From contig JAEYJO010000040.1 in assembly GCA_023408815.1 (NCBI GenBank), positions 1 to 41,588 on the forward strand: a stretch of DNA of 41,588 bases, read 5' to 3'. The notes beneath the pieces are model-generated. The model worked only from the letters and a program-made list of their open reading frames with translations. It ran no database searches and was not told where the DNA came from. The DNA comes from Bacillota bacterium (GTDB lineage Bacteria; Bacillota; Clostridia; Lachnospirales; Lachnospiraceae). Made by a program: the position numbers and the translations under genes. Positions 16,323 to 24,525 of the stretch are shown one piece after another. Every line of letters begins with the position of its first letter. Position 1 is the first letter of the stretch.

Positions 16323-17381
16323 TTATATGATAGAATACTTATTCCTGCCCTCTGACTTCGATTTATATAGTCCCTGATCCACTCTTTTGAACACCTTGCT
16401 CATAGTATCCGTTTCCTGCATCTTGGTTATACCTATGCTTACTGTTACTTTCTTATCATAGCCCAGTTTTATTCCCTTTATTATTTTGTTCAATTTATCG
16501 ACCGTACTGAGCACACCTTCCTCAGTGCCATAATAAATGATAGAAAATTCATCTCCTCCCCATCTGGAAAGCAGGGATTCTTTATTCAGCAGCGGATTCA
16601 ACCCTCTGGCAATCTCGCTCAACACTCTATCCCCTGTGCTGTGCCCGTAACTATCATTTATTTCCTTAAATAAATCCACGTCAAACAGCACGATATAAAT
16701 CTCTTTTTCAAAATGCTCCTTCGTATCGATAATCCCTTCTAGCTTTATATCGAAAATACGCCTATTGCTAATATTGGTAAGCACGTCTTTACTCGCCAGA
16801 TACTCCAGCTTCTCGTTCGCCTCCCGAAGCTGTATACTATACTCATTCAACTTCTCCCTCTCCCTAATATATGTATCGGAATACAGGGTAAGGATCAGAA
16901 AACCTCCGACTAAGGTTATCGGAAGCTGTATAAGCCTATCCATAAACAGCATATCATAATCATAGACCTTCAATATCTCAGGGAATTGATACTCGATATA
17001 AAATAAAACCGCTACCGTCAGTCCCAGAATAACCAAAAGTATTTTTCTGAGTCTATTCTCATAAAGCAGGATAATACCTATCATAATCAGGAACAAATAT
17101 GCCGTCGCACTGCTGTTCCCCCTTCCGCCGTTCAACCAGCCAACAGGAAGAATCACCAAAATAATATTCAAACTAAGAAACAGCTGCAAATAAGATTCGT
17201 AAACACTCTTACTACCGAAAATAGATAAAACTGAAACAAACAGCAAATAAAACCATTTATAATTAGTGCTCATCGGGTATTTCGTTATCACATTCCCTAT
17301 CACGCACATGATAGAAAGGGAAAATGTCATTATACTAATATAATAAAAAGCTCTATTCCTAATATCCGCACTTCGCTCCAT
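16323..17381 (-). CDS. Membrane diguanylate cyclase (GGDEF)
   Basis: A 352-residue protein. Residues 1-170 contain about six hydrophobic segments, a membrane sensor region; a short coiled linker (about 172-195) leads to a GGDEF domain. The catalytic motif SRWGGDEFSII (GGDEF 275-279) is intact, as are the DVDLFKEINDSYGH nucleotide-binding segment and the metal site. The RxxD inhibitory site expected just before it is replaced by NKES, so product feedback is probably absent. It should make c-di-GMP from GTP. It differs from the degenerate GGDEF protein at 11.1-12.1 kb and could be its functional partner. Confidence 0.92.
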   Translation of the reverse strand: MERSADIRNRAFYYISIMTFSLSIMCVIGNVITKYPMSTNYKWFYLLFVSVLSIFGSKSVYESYLQLFLSLNIILVILPVGWLNGGRGNSSATAYLFLIMIGIILLYENRLRKILLVILGLTVAVLFYIEYQFPEILKVYDYDMLFMDRLIQLPITLVGGFLILTLYSDTYIREREKLNEYSIQLREANEKLEYLASKDVLTNISNRRIFDIKLEGIIDTKEHFEKEIYIVLFDVDLFKEINDSYGHSTGDRVLSEIARGLNPLLNKESLLSRWGGDEFSIIYYGTEEGVLSTVDKLNKIIKGIKLGYDKKVTVSIGITKMQETDTMSKVFKRVDQGLYKSKSEGRNKYSII

Positions 17382-17392
17382 CCAATACCCCT

Positions 17393-17543
17393 ATTCCATT
17401 ACGTGCACCATAACTCTGTTTCGTCTTCTGTAATCAACTATTAGAACCTACATCTGACGGGAAAAGTCCCTCAAACCCCGATGGATTCCTGTTTCAAGAG
17501 CCCTTACCATCAATCTACAAGGTCTAACCTTGTCAACTGATGG
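17393..17543 (-). other. Structured intergenic segment, possible insertion-sequence relic
   Basis: This 150-bp gap contains no gene. Next to the DUF3298 stop (17507-17543) is a two-part hairpin: CCATCA / TGATGG outside and ACAAGGT / ACCTTGT inside. Further on, in minus orientation, GAAACAGGAATCC and GGGACTTTTCCC recall the right ends and omega-RNA scaffolds of IS200/IS605 elements from memory. No tnpA or tnpB remains. The hairpins are seen directly; the IS origin is a weak inference. Confidence 0.35.
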
Positions 17544-18253
17544 TATACTTCTTCTTCAAAAATCCCGCCTCGGTATACGGAATCACAAAATCCAAAATCC
17601 CCGCCGCATGAGGCGAAATAATATACTCATTCCCGATAATATGAAAGCCTCTCTCTCCCAGATACCAAGTATCCTCCGTCAGCAAATCTCCCACACTGCT
17701 CTCATATCCTTCAAAAAACATACCCGTATATTTCTCCTGCTTCGTCTGCTCCAGAATCGCATCCGTGATTTCCTTAACCGCCACCCTTTCATCTGTAGTC
17801 ACATCCGCAAGCGTTAACCGATTTCCTGTCTTTGGATCGAAGTTCAGTGCTGCCTCCATCGTATTGGGATGAGCTCCGCCCATATAAGACGATGCAGTCA
17901 CAAGAAAGCTGATGACCGTTTCATCGGCCCTTTTCAAGGTAAAGACCGTTTGCATATCATAGCCGTACCAATTGACCCTGCCTCTGGTTATATAATCCTC
18001 ATCTGCCCATTTCTTCGCATCCTCCACAGACATTCCATGCAGATTAAAGGTTCTGACATAATTGTTGATTGCCTGTGATGCCTCTTTATTTCCGACAATA
18101 TCCACCGTAGGTATGGTTTCTTTGATAGTAAGAAGTACCGTCTTATCTTTCGCGGTATATTCCTCGGTTTTCTCTTCAAAGGTAACATTTATTACCTGCT
18201 TTTCCGCGTCATTCCCCTCCCTTTTCTTTTACCTCTCCTACCTCTTCCTTCAT
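17533..18253 (-). pseudogene. DUF3298/PdaC-type protein, apparently frameshifted near its 5' end
   Basis: The open part (up to about 18228) encodes VTFEEKTEEYTAKDK and then the DUF4163/DUF3298 region known from RsiV and PdaC (ASSYMGGAHPNT and GNRLTLADV), ending 17533. It has no ATG, GTG or TTG that makes biological sense before GTG at 18105, which would cut off conserved strand residues. An ATG at 18253, overlapping the upstream gene stop as ATGA, opens a frame of 14 codons that ends at 18209-18211 close to a run of four G (minus strand; 18214-18217). Removing one G would join both frames into one protein. So this is a one-base frameshift or a sequencing error. No signal peptide is visible in the joined product. 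Confidence 0.7.
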
Positions 18254-19074
18254 TTGACTCTTTTTTCAGGAATGAAGCTATCAAAAATAAATAAATCGAA
18301 GTCTTTCTTCCTCATATCAAGCTGCTGCTGTGTCTTTATAGTCCACGCCACCGCAAGATTCCCGAACAATCTTCTGCATATCCATCTGGATGGCATTCTA
18401 TGGTATTTATGATTATATGCAATAAAATCCGGTTTCGTTACACAGTTTAGAAGCAAATGCTCCAAGGAAAAGTACAGCGGTCCCTTCAGACCATTTTCCT
18501 TCTTAAATACATCCGAAAGCTGCCCCCGCATAACCTCCTTGCGGTGCTTCTTATACCAGATAAGTCCAAGCGGATTAAAGGATTCTATACAATAGGCTCC
18601 CTTATATTCCTTCAACAGCCTGTCAGCCAGCTCGCAGATGGAAATATCCGTCCATTCAATTTTAAGTTCCACAATCAAAGGAACCTTTCCGTCCGCAAGT
18701 TTCAGAAAATCTTCGAACCTCGGTATCTTCTCATCGGAACGATACAGATGAAACTGCTGGAGCTCATCATACGTATAGTCCGAAACTTTGCCCTCCTCAC
18801 CGCACACTCTCTTAAGCGTGAAATCATGGAATACGACGGGTATCTTGTCCTTGGTAAGCTGCACGTCGAGCTCCACCCCGAAACCTCCGTCTATCGCTCT
18901 TTTTAATGCCTTTAATGAATTTTCAGGAGCATCTCCTTCGTTATCGTGCAACCCTCTATGCGCGTATAAGACTCCCATAAAAGGAGTCTTATCAGGCTTG
19001 TGCACCATACGGGGCATAATAGCCAATAAATATAGTACCGTTAAAATTATTATAATGCCGATTATCACTATCAT
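18250..19074 (-). CDS. Glycerophosphodiester phosphodiesterase, membrane-anchored
   Basis: A 274-residue GDPD-family TIM barrel preceded by an N-terminal membrane anchor (about 1-22, IGIIIILTVLYLLAI). It hydrolyses glycerophosphodiesters to glycerol-3-phosphate and an alcohol, or a related lipid head group at the membrane. Catalytic residues are visible in YAHRGLHDNEGDAPENS (His, Arg, Glu), VELDVQLTKDK (Glu, Asp) and VVFHD (His). AAGGAC lies upstream of the ATG. It follows an MFS gene by 27 nt, and its stop overlaps the start of the frameshifted DUF3298 gene. Confidence 0.9.
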   Translation of the reverse strand: MIVIIGIIIILTVLYLLAIMPRMVHKPDKTPFMGVLYAHRGLHDNEGDAPENSLKALKRAIDGGFGVELDVQLTKDKIPVVFHDFTLKRVCGEEGKVSDYTYDELQQFHLYRSDEKIPRFEDFLKLADGKVPLIVELKIEWTDISICELADRLLKEYKGAYCIESFNPLGLIWYKKHRKEVMRGQLSDVFKKENGLKGPLYFSLEHLLLNCVTKPDFIAYNHKYHRMPSRWICRRLFGNLAVAWTIKTQQQLDMRKKDFDLFIFDSFIPEKRVK

Positions 19075-19101
19075 TTTTCTGTCCTTCGTATCATTTAAAA
19101 T

Positions 19102-20412
19102 TTAATCGTCTAAATCGAAGTTCTCCAACGCCGCTTTCTTTTTCTCCGGCTTAGAATCTCCATGGCGCACCTGCATCATCGTAAGAAAGGCCGCCGCCGA
19201 AAATAGAAATGCATAAGGGAACAATGTCCTATAGGAAATACTCTCTAATAAGAAGCCCGACAGAATCGGGGTAAATATCTGCGCTGCCATAGAAAAGGTA
19301 TAGTAGGTTCCCGTGAATTTGCCGATGTCGCTTCCCTTACTCATCTCCACGATCATAGGATAAGAATTCACATTGATGGCCGCCCATCCTATACCGATAA
19401 GCGCGAAGGCTATATTGATTGCCGGATGATAGGAACCTGCAAATATTGCCGCGAAATAGCATGCACTCATCACAACGATGCCACCCATTATCGTCTTTTT
19501 ACGCCCTATCCTGCTTGCAATGCTTCCGATGGGAATATAGCTGAGTATAGCCGCCACCGTCGCTACCATCAGACAATCTGCAAAGCCACCTCCCTCCATG
19601 TTCCACACCACTCCCGTATATCTGGAAAATGCAGTGGTTACCGCATTATAAGCCGCAAACCACAGGAAAATCGAAGCCAGAAGGAAAACCATGCTTCGCT
19701 TAACCTCCTTCGGCATAGCTTCTTTCACAACATCCTCTTCCGACTCATTGACCGCCGCGTCGATAATCTCTCCGCTTTCCGCCTCATAAGCCTTTACCTC
19801 CGCTTCCACCAAAGCCGCAACCTTCTTCTCCCTAATGGTGAAAAACAGTACGGCGACTGCAACGAGCATCAGGCCGCCTACGCTGACAAACAGCGGAAAA
19901 TAATCCGGGCGTTTGCCGGGACCTACGAGAAACTTTATCATAAGCAGCGCATAGACACCGCCTACGGCACCCATCAAATTGATGATTGCATTCGCCTTGC
20001 TTCGCAAACGGTTTGGCGTCAAATCCGGCATGAGCGCTACCGCGGGAGAACGATACAACCCCATAGAAAGCAGCAGAACAAACATGATTACAAGAAATAA
20101 AATCAGATTTTCTTCACTGTCCGCTACAGGAAGCACCATGAGAAAGGTTACCGCAAGCAACGTTCCGCCTACGATAAACGGCATCCTTTTTCCTATTCTC
20201 GTATCCGCCTTGTCGGAAAGCAGCCCGAACAGCGGCAGTAAAAAGATGGCCAGTACGTTATCCATAGCCATTAGTGTGCCTGTCAGTGTCTCACCCAGAT
20301 GAAATGTGTTCTGGAGCATCAGCGGGATAATGCTGTCATATATCTGCCAGAAACCTGATATGGACAGAAACGCCAATCCGATAAGGACCGTTCTCCTATA
20401 ATTTAATTTCAT
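19102..20412 (-). CDS. MFS transporter (SLC45/sucrose-type)
   Basis: A 436-residue polytopic protein with about 12 membrane segments. LSDKADTRIGKRMPFI is the D-x-x-G-R/K-R-P loop typical of the SLC45/GPH-like sugar transporter branch, and an acidic cytoplasmic loop (about 205-240) joins the two six-helix halves. The C-terminal tail is charged. A disaccharide or related sugar is a reasonable guess, not shown. GGGAGG upstream of the ATG. It starts an operon with the glycerophosphodiesterase and DUF3298 gene and is divergent from the ABC-F gene. Confidence 0.88.
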   Translation of the reverse strand: MKLNYRRTVLIGLAFLSISGFWQIYDSIIPLMLQNTFHLGETLTGTLMAMDNVLAIFLLPLFGLLSDKADTRIGKRMPFIVGGTLLAVTFLMVLPVADSEENLILFLVIMFVLLLSMGLYRSPAVALMPDLTPNRLRSKANAIINLMGAVGGVYALLMIKFLVGPGKRPDYFPLFVSVGGLMLVAVAVLFFTIREKKVAALVEAEVKAYEAESGEIIDAAVNESEEDVVKEAMPKEVKRSMVFLLASIFLWFAAYNAVTTAFSRYTGVVWNMEGGGFADCLMVATVAAILSYIPIGSIASRIGRKKTIMGGIVVMSACYFAAIFAGSYHPAINIAFALIGIGWAAINVNSYPMIVEMSKGSDIGKFTGTYYTFSMAAQIFTPILSGFLLESISYRTLFPYAFLFSAAAFLTMMQVRHGDSKPEKKKAALENFDLDD

Positions 20413-20539
20413 ATATGAAATTCCTCCCTCATTCTATGCCTTTCTACATGCTATTCCTATCATAACATGCAGTTATTCATAAATCCATGTCAAATTTATG
20501 TGAAATACGCCGGAAATATACCGCAATCCCAAGAAACCC

Positions 20540-20567
20540 TTGCAAAATCCTCGATTTTCTGTACAAT
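20540..20567 (+). promoter_or_regulatory. Promoter of the ABC-F gene
   Basis: TTGCAA (20540-20545) and TACAAT (20562-20567) are 16 bp apart, giving a leader of about 50 nt before the ABC-F start. No antibiotic-type leader peptide with a good ribosome binding site is seen in this short leader. Confidence 0.65.
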
Positions 20568-20626
20568 AAGAAAGGATGAGATAAACCTCTGTTCTTACCA
20601 AATACTTTTCAGAAAGGCTTATAACA

Positions 20627-22264
20627 ATGATTAGTGCAAACAACGTTACGTTACGTATTGGAAAAAAAGCGTTATTTGAAGACGTTAATATTAAATTTAC
20701 CGAAGGAAACTGCTACGGACTTATCGGAGCCAACGGCTCAGGCAAATCCACCTTCCTCAAAATATTATCCGGCAAGCTGGACACTACTAACGGAGATATT
20801 GCCATTACTCCCGGCCAGCGTTTGTCGGTGTTAGAGCAGGACCATTTCAAATATGACGAATACAACGTTACCGATGTGGTTATCATGGGCAACGAGCGTC
20901 TCTATCAGATTATGAAAGAAAAGGATGCTATTTATGCAAAAGAAGATTTTTCGGAAGAGGACGGCATCCGTGCCAGCGAGTTAGAAGCGGAATTCGCCGA
21001 AATGGACGGCTGGGAAGCCGAATCTGGTGCCGCTATGCTCTTGAACGGCCTCGGCATCGATACGAGCCTTCACTACTCCATCATGGGAAGCTTAAACGGA
21101 AATGAAAAGGTAAAAGTCCTTCTTGCAAAAGCTCTGTTTGGCAACCCGGATATCCTCCTTCTTGATGAGCCTACCAACCATTTGGATCTCGATGCTATCG
21201 GGTGGCTGGAAGACTTCTTGATCGACTTTGAGAATACGGTCATCGTCGTATCCCACGACCGCTATTTCCTGAATAAGGTCTGCACACATACTGCGGACAT
21301 CGACTACGGTAAGATTCAGCTCTATGCCGGCAACTACGACTTCTGGTACGAATCCAGCCAGCTCCTCATCAAGCAGATGAAGGAAGCAAATAAGAAAAAA
21401 GAAGAGAAAATCAAAGAGCTTCAGGAATTTATCTCCCGTTTCTCCGCGAACGCTTCCAAATCCAAACAGGCTACCAGCAGAAAGCGCGCATTGGAAAAAA
21501 TTGAACTGGATGACATCAGGCCCTCCAGCAGAAAATATCCTTATGTGGACTTCCGTCCCGACCGTGAAATCGGCAACGAAGTACTGACGGTGGAAGGGCT
21601 TTCCAAGACCATCGACGGCGAAAAAGTGCTCGACAATATATCCTTTATTGTGGGACATAGCGATAAAATCGCATTTGTAGGCAGTAATGAGCTGGCAAAA
21701 ACAACGCTGTTCCAGATTCTTACAGGTGAGCTGGAACCGGACGAGGGCTCCTATCGCTGGGGCATTACCACCTCACAGGCATACTTTCCCAAGGACAGCA
21801 CGAAGGAATTCGACAACGATTACACCATTGTGGACTGGCTGACCGGCTATTCTCCCGTTAAAGACGTAACTTATGTACGCGGCTTTTTAGGCCGTATGCT
21901 CTTTGCCGGAGACGACGGCGTAAAGAAGGTGAAGATTCTCTCCGGAGGTGAGAAGGTAAGGTGTCTTCTCTCCAAGATGATGATCAGCGGATCTAACTGC
22001 CTCATTTTAGATGAGCCTACCAATCATTTGGACATGGAATCCATCACAGCACTCAATAACGGGCTTATCAAATTCCCGGGCGTAGAATTGTTCGCCTGCC
22101 ACGATCACCAATTCGTACAGACCACCGCTAACCGCATTATGGAGATCCTTCCGGGCGGACAGCTCATCGATAAGATCACTACCTACGACGAATATCTTGC
22201 CAGCGATGAAATGGCGAGAAAACGTACCGTATATACGAATAAAAACGAAGAGGACGATAATTAA
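20627..22264 (+). CDS. ABC-F family ATPase (YkpA/YbiT-like)
   Basis: A 545-residue soluble protein with two ABC ATPase domains and no membrane segment. NBD1: Walker A GANGSGKST (34-42), signature region GSLNGNEK (164-171), Walker B LLLDEPTNHLD (187-192 region). A charged linker (about 255-310) is the ABC-F interdomain arm. NBD2: Walker A GSNELAKTT (362-370) with Ala where Gly is expected, signature ILSGGEKV, Walker B and a HDHQF switch. Such proteins act at the ribosome. The deviations in NBD2 may be typical of the YkpA subgroup. Ribosome site AGAAAGG. It is monocistronic, with terminators downstream. Confidence 0.93.
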   Translation: MISANNVTLRIGKKALFEDVNIKFTEGNCYGLIGANGSGKSTFLKILSGKLDTTNGDIAITPGQRLSVLEQDHFKYDEYNVTDVVIMGNERLYQIMKEKDAIYAKEDFSEEDGIRASELEAEFAEMDGWEAESGAAMLLNGLGIDTSLHYSIMGSLNGNEKVKVLLAKALFGNPDILLLDEPTNHLDLDAIGWLEDFLIDFENTVIVVSHDRYFLNKVCTHTADIDYGKIQLYAGNYDFWYESSQLLIKQMKEANKKKEEKIKELQEFISRFSANASKSKQATSRKRALEKIELDDIRPSSRKYPYVDFRPDREIGNEVLTVEGLSKTIDGEKVLDNISFIVGHSDKIAFVGSNELAKTTLFQILTGELEPDEGSYRWGITTSQAYFPKDSTKEFDNDYTIVDWLTGYSPVKDVTYVRGFLGRMLFAGDDGVKKVKILSGGEKVRCLLSKMMISGSNCLILDEPTNHLDMESITALNNGLIKFPGVELFACHDHQFVQTTANRIMEILPGGQLIDKITTYDEYLASDEMARKRTVYTNKNEEDDN

Positions 22265-22265
22265 A

Positions 22266-22302
22266 GCCGGAATTCATTTCCGGCAGCCGAATGTATATTC
22301 GG
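22266..22302 (+). terminator. Two hairpins after the ABC-F gene
   Basis: GCCGGAA / TTCCGGC (22266-22272 and 22278-22284) is followed by CCGAAT / ATTCGG (22287-22292 and 22297-22302), the second with a short TTT. They lie directly after the stop codon and probably end the transcript. Confidence 0.65.
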
Positions 22303-22310
22303 TTTGGGAA

Positions 22311-22335
22311 AAGGGGCTGGAATTTCAGCTCCTTT
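22311..22335 (+). terminator. Third hairpin after the ABC-F gene
   Basis: AAGGGGCTG / CAGCTCCTT (22311-22319 and 22326-22334) forms a 9-bp stem with one G-U pair and a 6-nt loop. It is followed by TATCTT, so it is a weaker terminator or a structured spacer. Confidence 0.5.
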
Positions 22336-22340
22336 ATCTT

Positions 22341-22378
22341 AACATAAAAGCAATTCGTGAAGCGTGTTGCTCGTTGTC
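22341..22378 (+). repeat. 38-nt dispersed repeat, copy 1
   Basis: This segment aligns without gaps to 41408-41445, identical at 30 of 38 positions by my count. Both contain an AGCAA / TTGCT-like stem, with changes that keep most pairing. It starts right after the terminator hairpins of the ABC-F gene and ends about 30 nt before the PHP-HAD start. Confidence 0.55.
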
Positions 22379-22406
22379 TGCCCTCATAACCATAAGGAGA
22401 TTTTTC

Positions 22407-24101
22407 ATGAATATCGTAGATTTACACGTACATTCCAATAAATCCGACGGAAGCTTCTCTCCCGCCGATCTCGTGCATCTCGCCGTAAAAAAAGGCCTGT
22501 CCGCCTTCGCCCTGACCGACCACGATACCACGGACGGCCTCACTGAAGCGATGGAGGAAGCCAAAAAGCTGCCAAAAGAAAACTCTTTGGAGGTCATTCC
22601 CGGCATCGAGCTATCCACCGAATACGAAGGAAAGGATATTCACATTCTGGGACTGTATATCGATTATGAAACCCCATTTTTCAAGAAGCATATCAAGTCC
22701 TTCGTAGATTCGCGTCTTTCCCGCAACGAGAAAATGTGTAAAAACCTTAACAGTGCGGGCATAGATATTTCCTACGAAAAATTGCTGGAAGCCTTTCCCG
22801 GTTCGGTCATTACGAGAGGTCATTATGCGAAATATTTATTGGAGCACGGTTATGTAACGAGCATGAACGAAGCCTTCGACCGTTATGTAGGCGACCGTAC
22901 CAAATATTTTGTCCCCAGAGAGAAAATCACACCGAAACAGGCCGTGCAGTTTATTTTACAAGCGGACGGCATCCCCATTCTGGCCCATCCCATCCTTTAC
23001 CACATGAGTGACGCCAGACTGGATACTTTGACCCGCAAGCTGAAGGCCGCCGGACTCATGGGCATCGAAGCCGTTTACAGCACCTATAGTCATTCCGAGG
23101 AATGGAAGATACGAAAGCTCGCCGACAAGTACGATTTATGTATCAGCGGCGGTTCCGACTTTCACGGCTCCACCAAGCCTTCACTAGAGATGGCTACCGG
23201 ATACGGAAAGCTGGTGATTCCTGAAGAGATACTCATTAACCTGAAGAATAGAAAAGAAATGGAGCACAATTTGATACGTCAAATGGACAATAATAAACCA
23301 AAGATATTTTTTACCGATTTAGACGGTACCTTGCTGACAAAAGAAAAAAAAATAACTCCTGCTACTAAGGAGGCGCTTAAAAAATGGACTGCTGCGGGCA
23401 ACAAGCTGGCTCTTTCCTCCGGCAGAGCAATTGACAGTATAAAAAGGGTAAAGGATTCTCTCGGCCTGGACTTTCCCGGCATGTATCTCATCGGATATAA
23501 CGGCGGAGAAATCTACGATTGCGAAGCGCAAAAGGTAGTATCCCGCATCTCCCTTTCCATGGGGCAGGTTGCTGCCGTAGCGAAGATGGCTAAGGAGCAG
23601 GGCATCCACTGCCAGACCTATACAGACACTCATATTATCAGCCCTGCGGACAACGACGAGCTGCATGTATATCAAAGATCCATCCACAGTCCCGTCATTA
23701 TCAGCGAGGATATTATGAAGCCTCTCGATAAGGAGCCATGCAAATGCCTCGCTATCGAGATCCATGATAAGGAAAAGCTGGAGCATTTCCGTCAGTCCTT
23801 ACTCCCTTTTACGGAAGGGGAGCTGAGTCTTCTTTATTCCAACGATAAATATCTGGAAATTTTCCCTGCCTCCTCGGGCAAGGAAACCGCAGTCGTAAAG
23901 CTGTGCGAGCAGCTGGATATTCCCATAGAAAACACTATCGCCGCAGGGGATGCTTCCAACGATATTTCTATGATCCAGGCTGCAGGGGTAGGCATCGCTA
24001 TGCTGAATGCGAAGGATGACGTGAAAAAAGCAGCCGACATCATCACGGCCGCCGACAACAATCAAGACGGGCTTGCATCCATCCTTTTGTCCTGTCTATA
24101 A
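22407..24101 (+). CDS. PHP-domain phosphoesterase fused to a Cof-type HAD phosphatase
   Basis: A 564-residue two-domain protein. Residues 1 to about 285 are a PHP domain: DLHVHSNKSDG with metal ligands His7 and His9, LTDHDTTDG, GIELSTEY, and a final GGSDFHG. Residues about 295-564 are a HAD-IIB/Cof domain: FFTDLDGTLL (motif I), LSSGRAIDS (motif II), a Lys region, and GDASNDISMI (motif IV). Both active sites look complete. The two domains may act in series on a nucleotide or sugar phosphate; this is inference. AAGGAG precedes the ATG at 22407; an upstream in-frame extension to 22197 runs through terminator hairpins and is rejected. Confidence 0.9.
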   Translation: MNIVDLHVHSNKSDGSFSPADLVHLAVKKGLSAFALTDHDTTDGLTEAMEEAKKLPKENSLEVIPGIELSTEYEGKDIHILGLYIDYETPFFKKHIKSFVDSRLSRNEKMCKNLNSAGIDISYEKLLEAFPGSVITRGHYAKYLLEHGYVTSMNEAFDRYVGDRTKYFVPREKITPKQAVQFILQADGIPILAHPILYHMSDARLDTLTRKLKAAGLMGIEAVYSTYSHSEEWKIRKLADKYDLCISGGSDFHGSTKPSLEMATGYGKLVIPEEILINLKNRKEMEHNLIRQMDNNKPKIFFTDLDGTLLTKEKKITPATKEALKKWTAAGNKLALSSGRAIDSIKRVKDSLGLDFPGMYLIGYNGGEIYDCEAQKVVSRISLSMGQVAAVAKMAKEQGIHCQTYTDTHIISPADNDELHVYQRSIHSPVIISEDIMKPLDKEPCKCLAIEIHDKEKLEHFRQSLLPFTEGELSLLYSNDKYLEIFPASSGKETAVVKLCEQLDIPIENTIAAGDASNDISMIQAAGVGIAMLNAKDDVKKAADIITAADNNQDGLASILLSCL

Positions 24102-24143
24102 AGATATTCGCAAAAGGACCTTTTGACACCCTAGTCCTATTAC

Positions 24144-24170
24144 AAAAAAACGGAGGGGTTTTACCCCTCC
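24144..24170 (-). terminator. Terminator overlapping the stop codon of the small acidic protein
   Basis: On the minus strand GGAGGGG / CCCCTCC form a 7-bp stem with loop TAAAA, followed by GTTTTTTT. The TAA stop codon of the gene is in the loop. A strong intrinsic terminator. Confidence 0.9.
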
Positions 24171-24424
24171 ACAATTAAGTATCTTCCGTCGCCGACATCG
24201 AACACTTCCTGTGCACTTAAAATTTCTTCTTCATCCGCGCCTTCCATATCGACACCTTCTTCATCGAAATATTCCCATACCTCCTGCACCGAGTTCACTA
24301 CTACCGCCATACAGTCCTCCAAAAACGCTTCTGCTTCCTCAAGAGTCTCCGCTACATTCTCGGGAAATAACTGTTTTTGCTTCTTTAGAAAGCATGATAG
24401 TACAACATCATCATATTCGTGCAT
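24161..24424 (-). CDS. Small acidic protein of unknown function
   Basis: An 87-residue, strongly acidic protein, not recognised. It has no signal peptide or membrane segment. The segment 22-65 (NVAETLEEAEAFLEDC region) is predicted helical, and the tail forms two short strands (FDVGDGRYLIVEG). Two cysteines (about positions 11 and 38) are not in a metal motif. AAAGGA lies about 14 nt upstream. It has its own promoter inside the end of the HAD gene and a strong terminator, so it seems a real, separately expressed gene. Confidence 0.7.
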   Translation of the reverse strand: MHEYDDVVLSCFLKKQKQLFPENVAETLEEAEAFLEDCMAVVVNSVQEVWEYFDEEGVDMEGADEEEILSAQEVFDVGDGRYLIVEG

Positions 24425-24496
24425 CTAAATAATCATTCCTTTCTTCATGGCCTGCAATCTCTTTGCCACAGGCACAACACATTATCTATTACCATT

Positions 24497-24525
24497 ACTA
24501 TATACTGTCACTGCTCATTTATCAA
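24497..24525 (-). promoter_or_regulatory. Promoter of the small acidic protein gene
   Basis: On the minus strand TTGATA (complement of 24520-24525) and TATAGT (complement of 24497-24502) are 17 bp apart, each with one mismatch to consensus. The -35 lies within the 3' end of the HAD coding region. Confidence 0.65.

Noticed and set aside
20412..20540. Promoter for the divergent MFS gene (TTGACA near 20485-20495)
   Set aside because: The nearest -10-like box is 23 bp away, too far; no credible pair was found.
22197..22406. Upstream extension of the PHP-HAD frame
   Set aside because: It overlaps the ABC-F coding end and runs through three hairpins; the ATG at 22407 has a ribosome binding site and starts the PHP motif.
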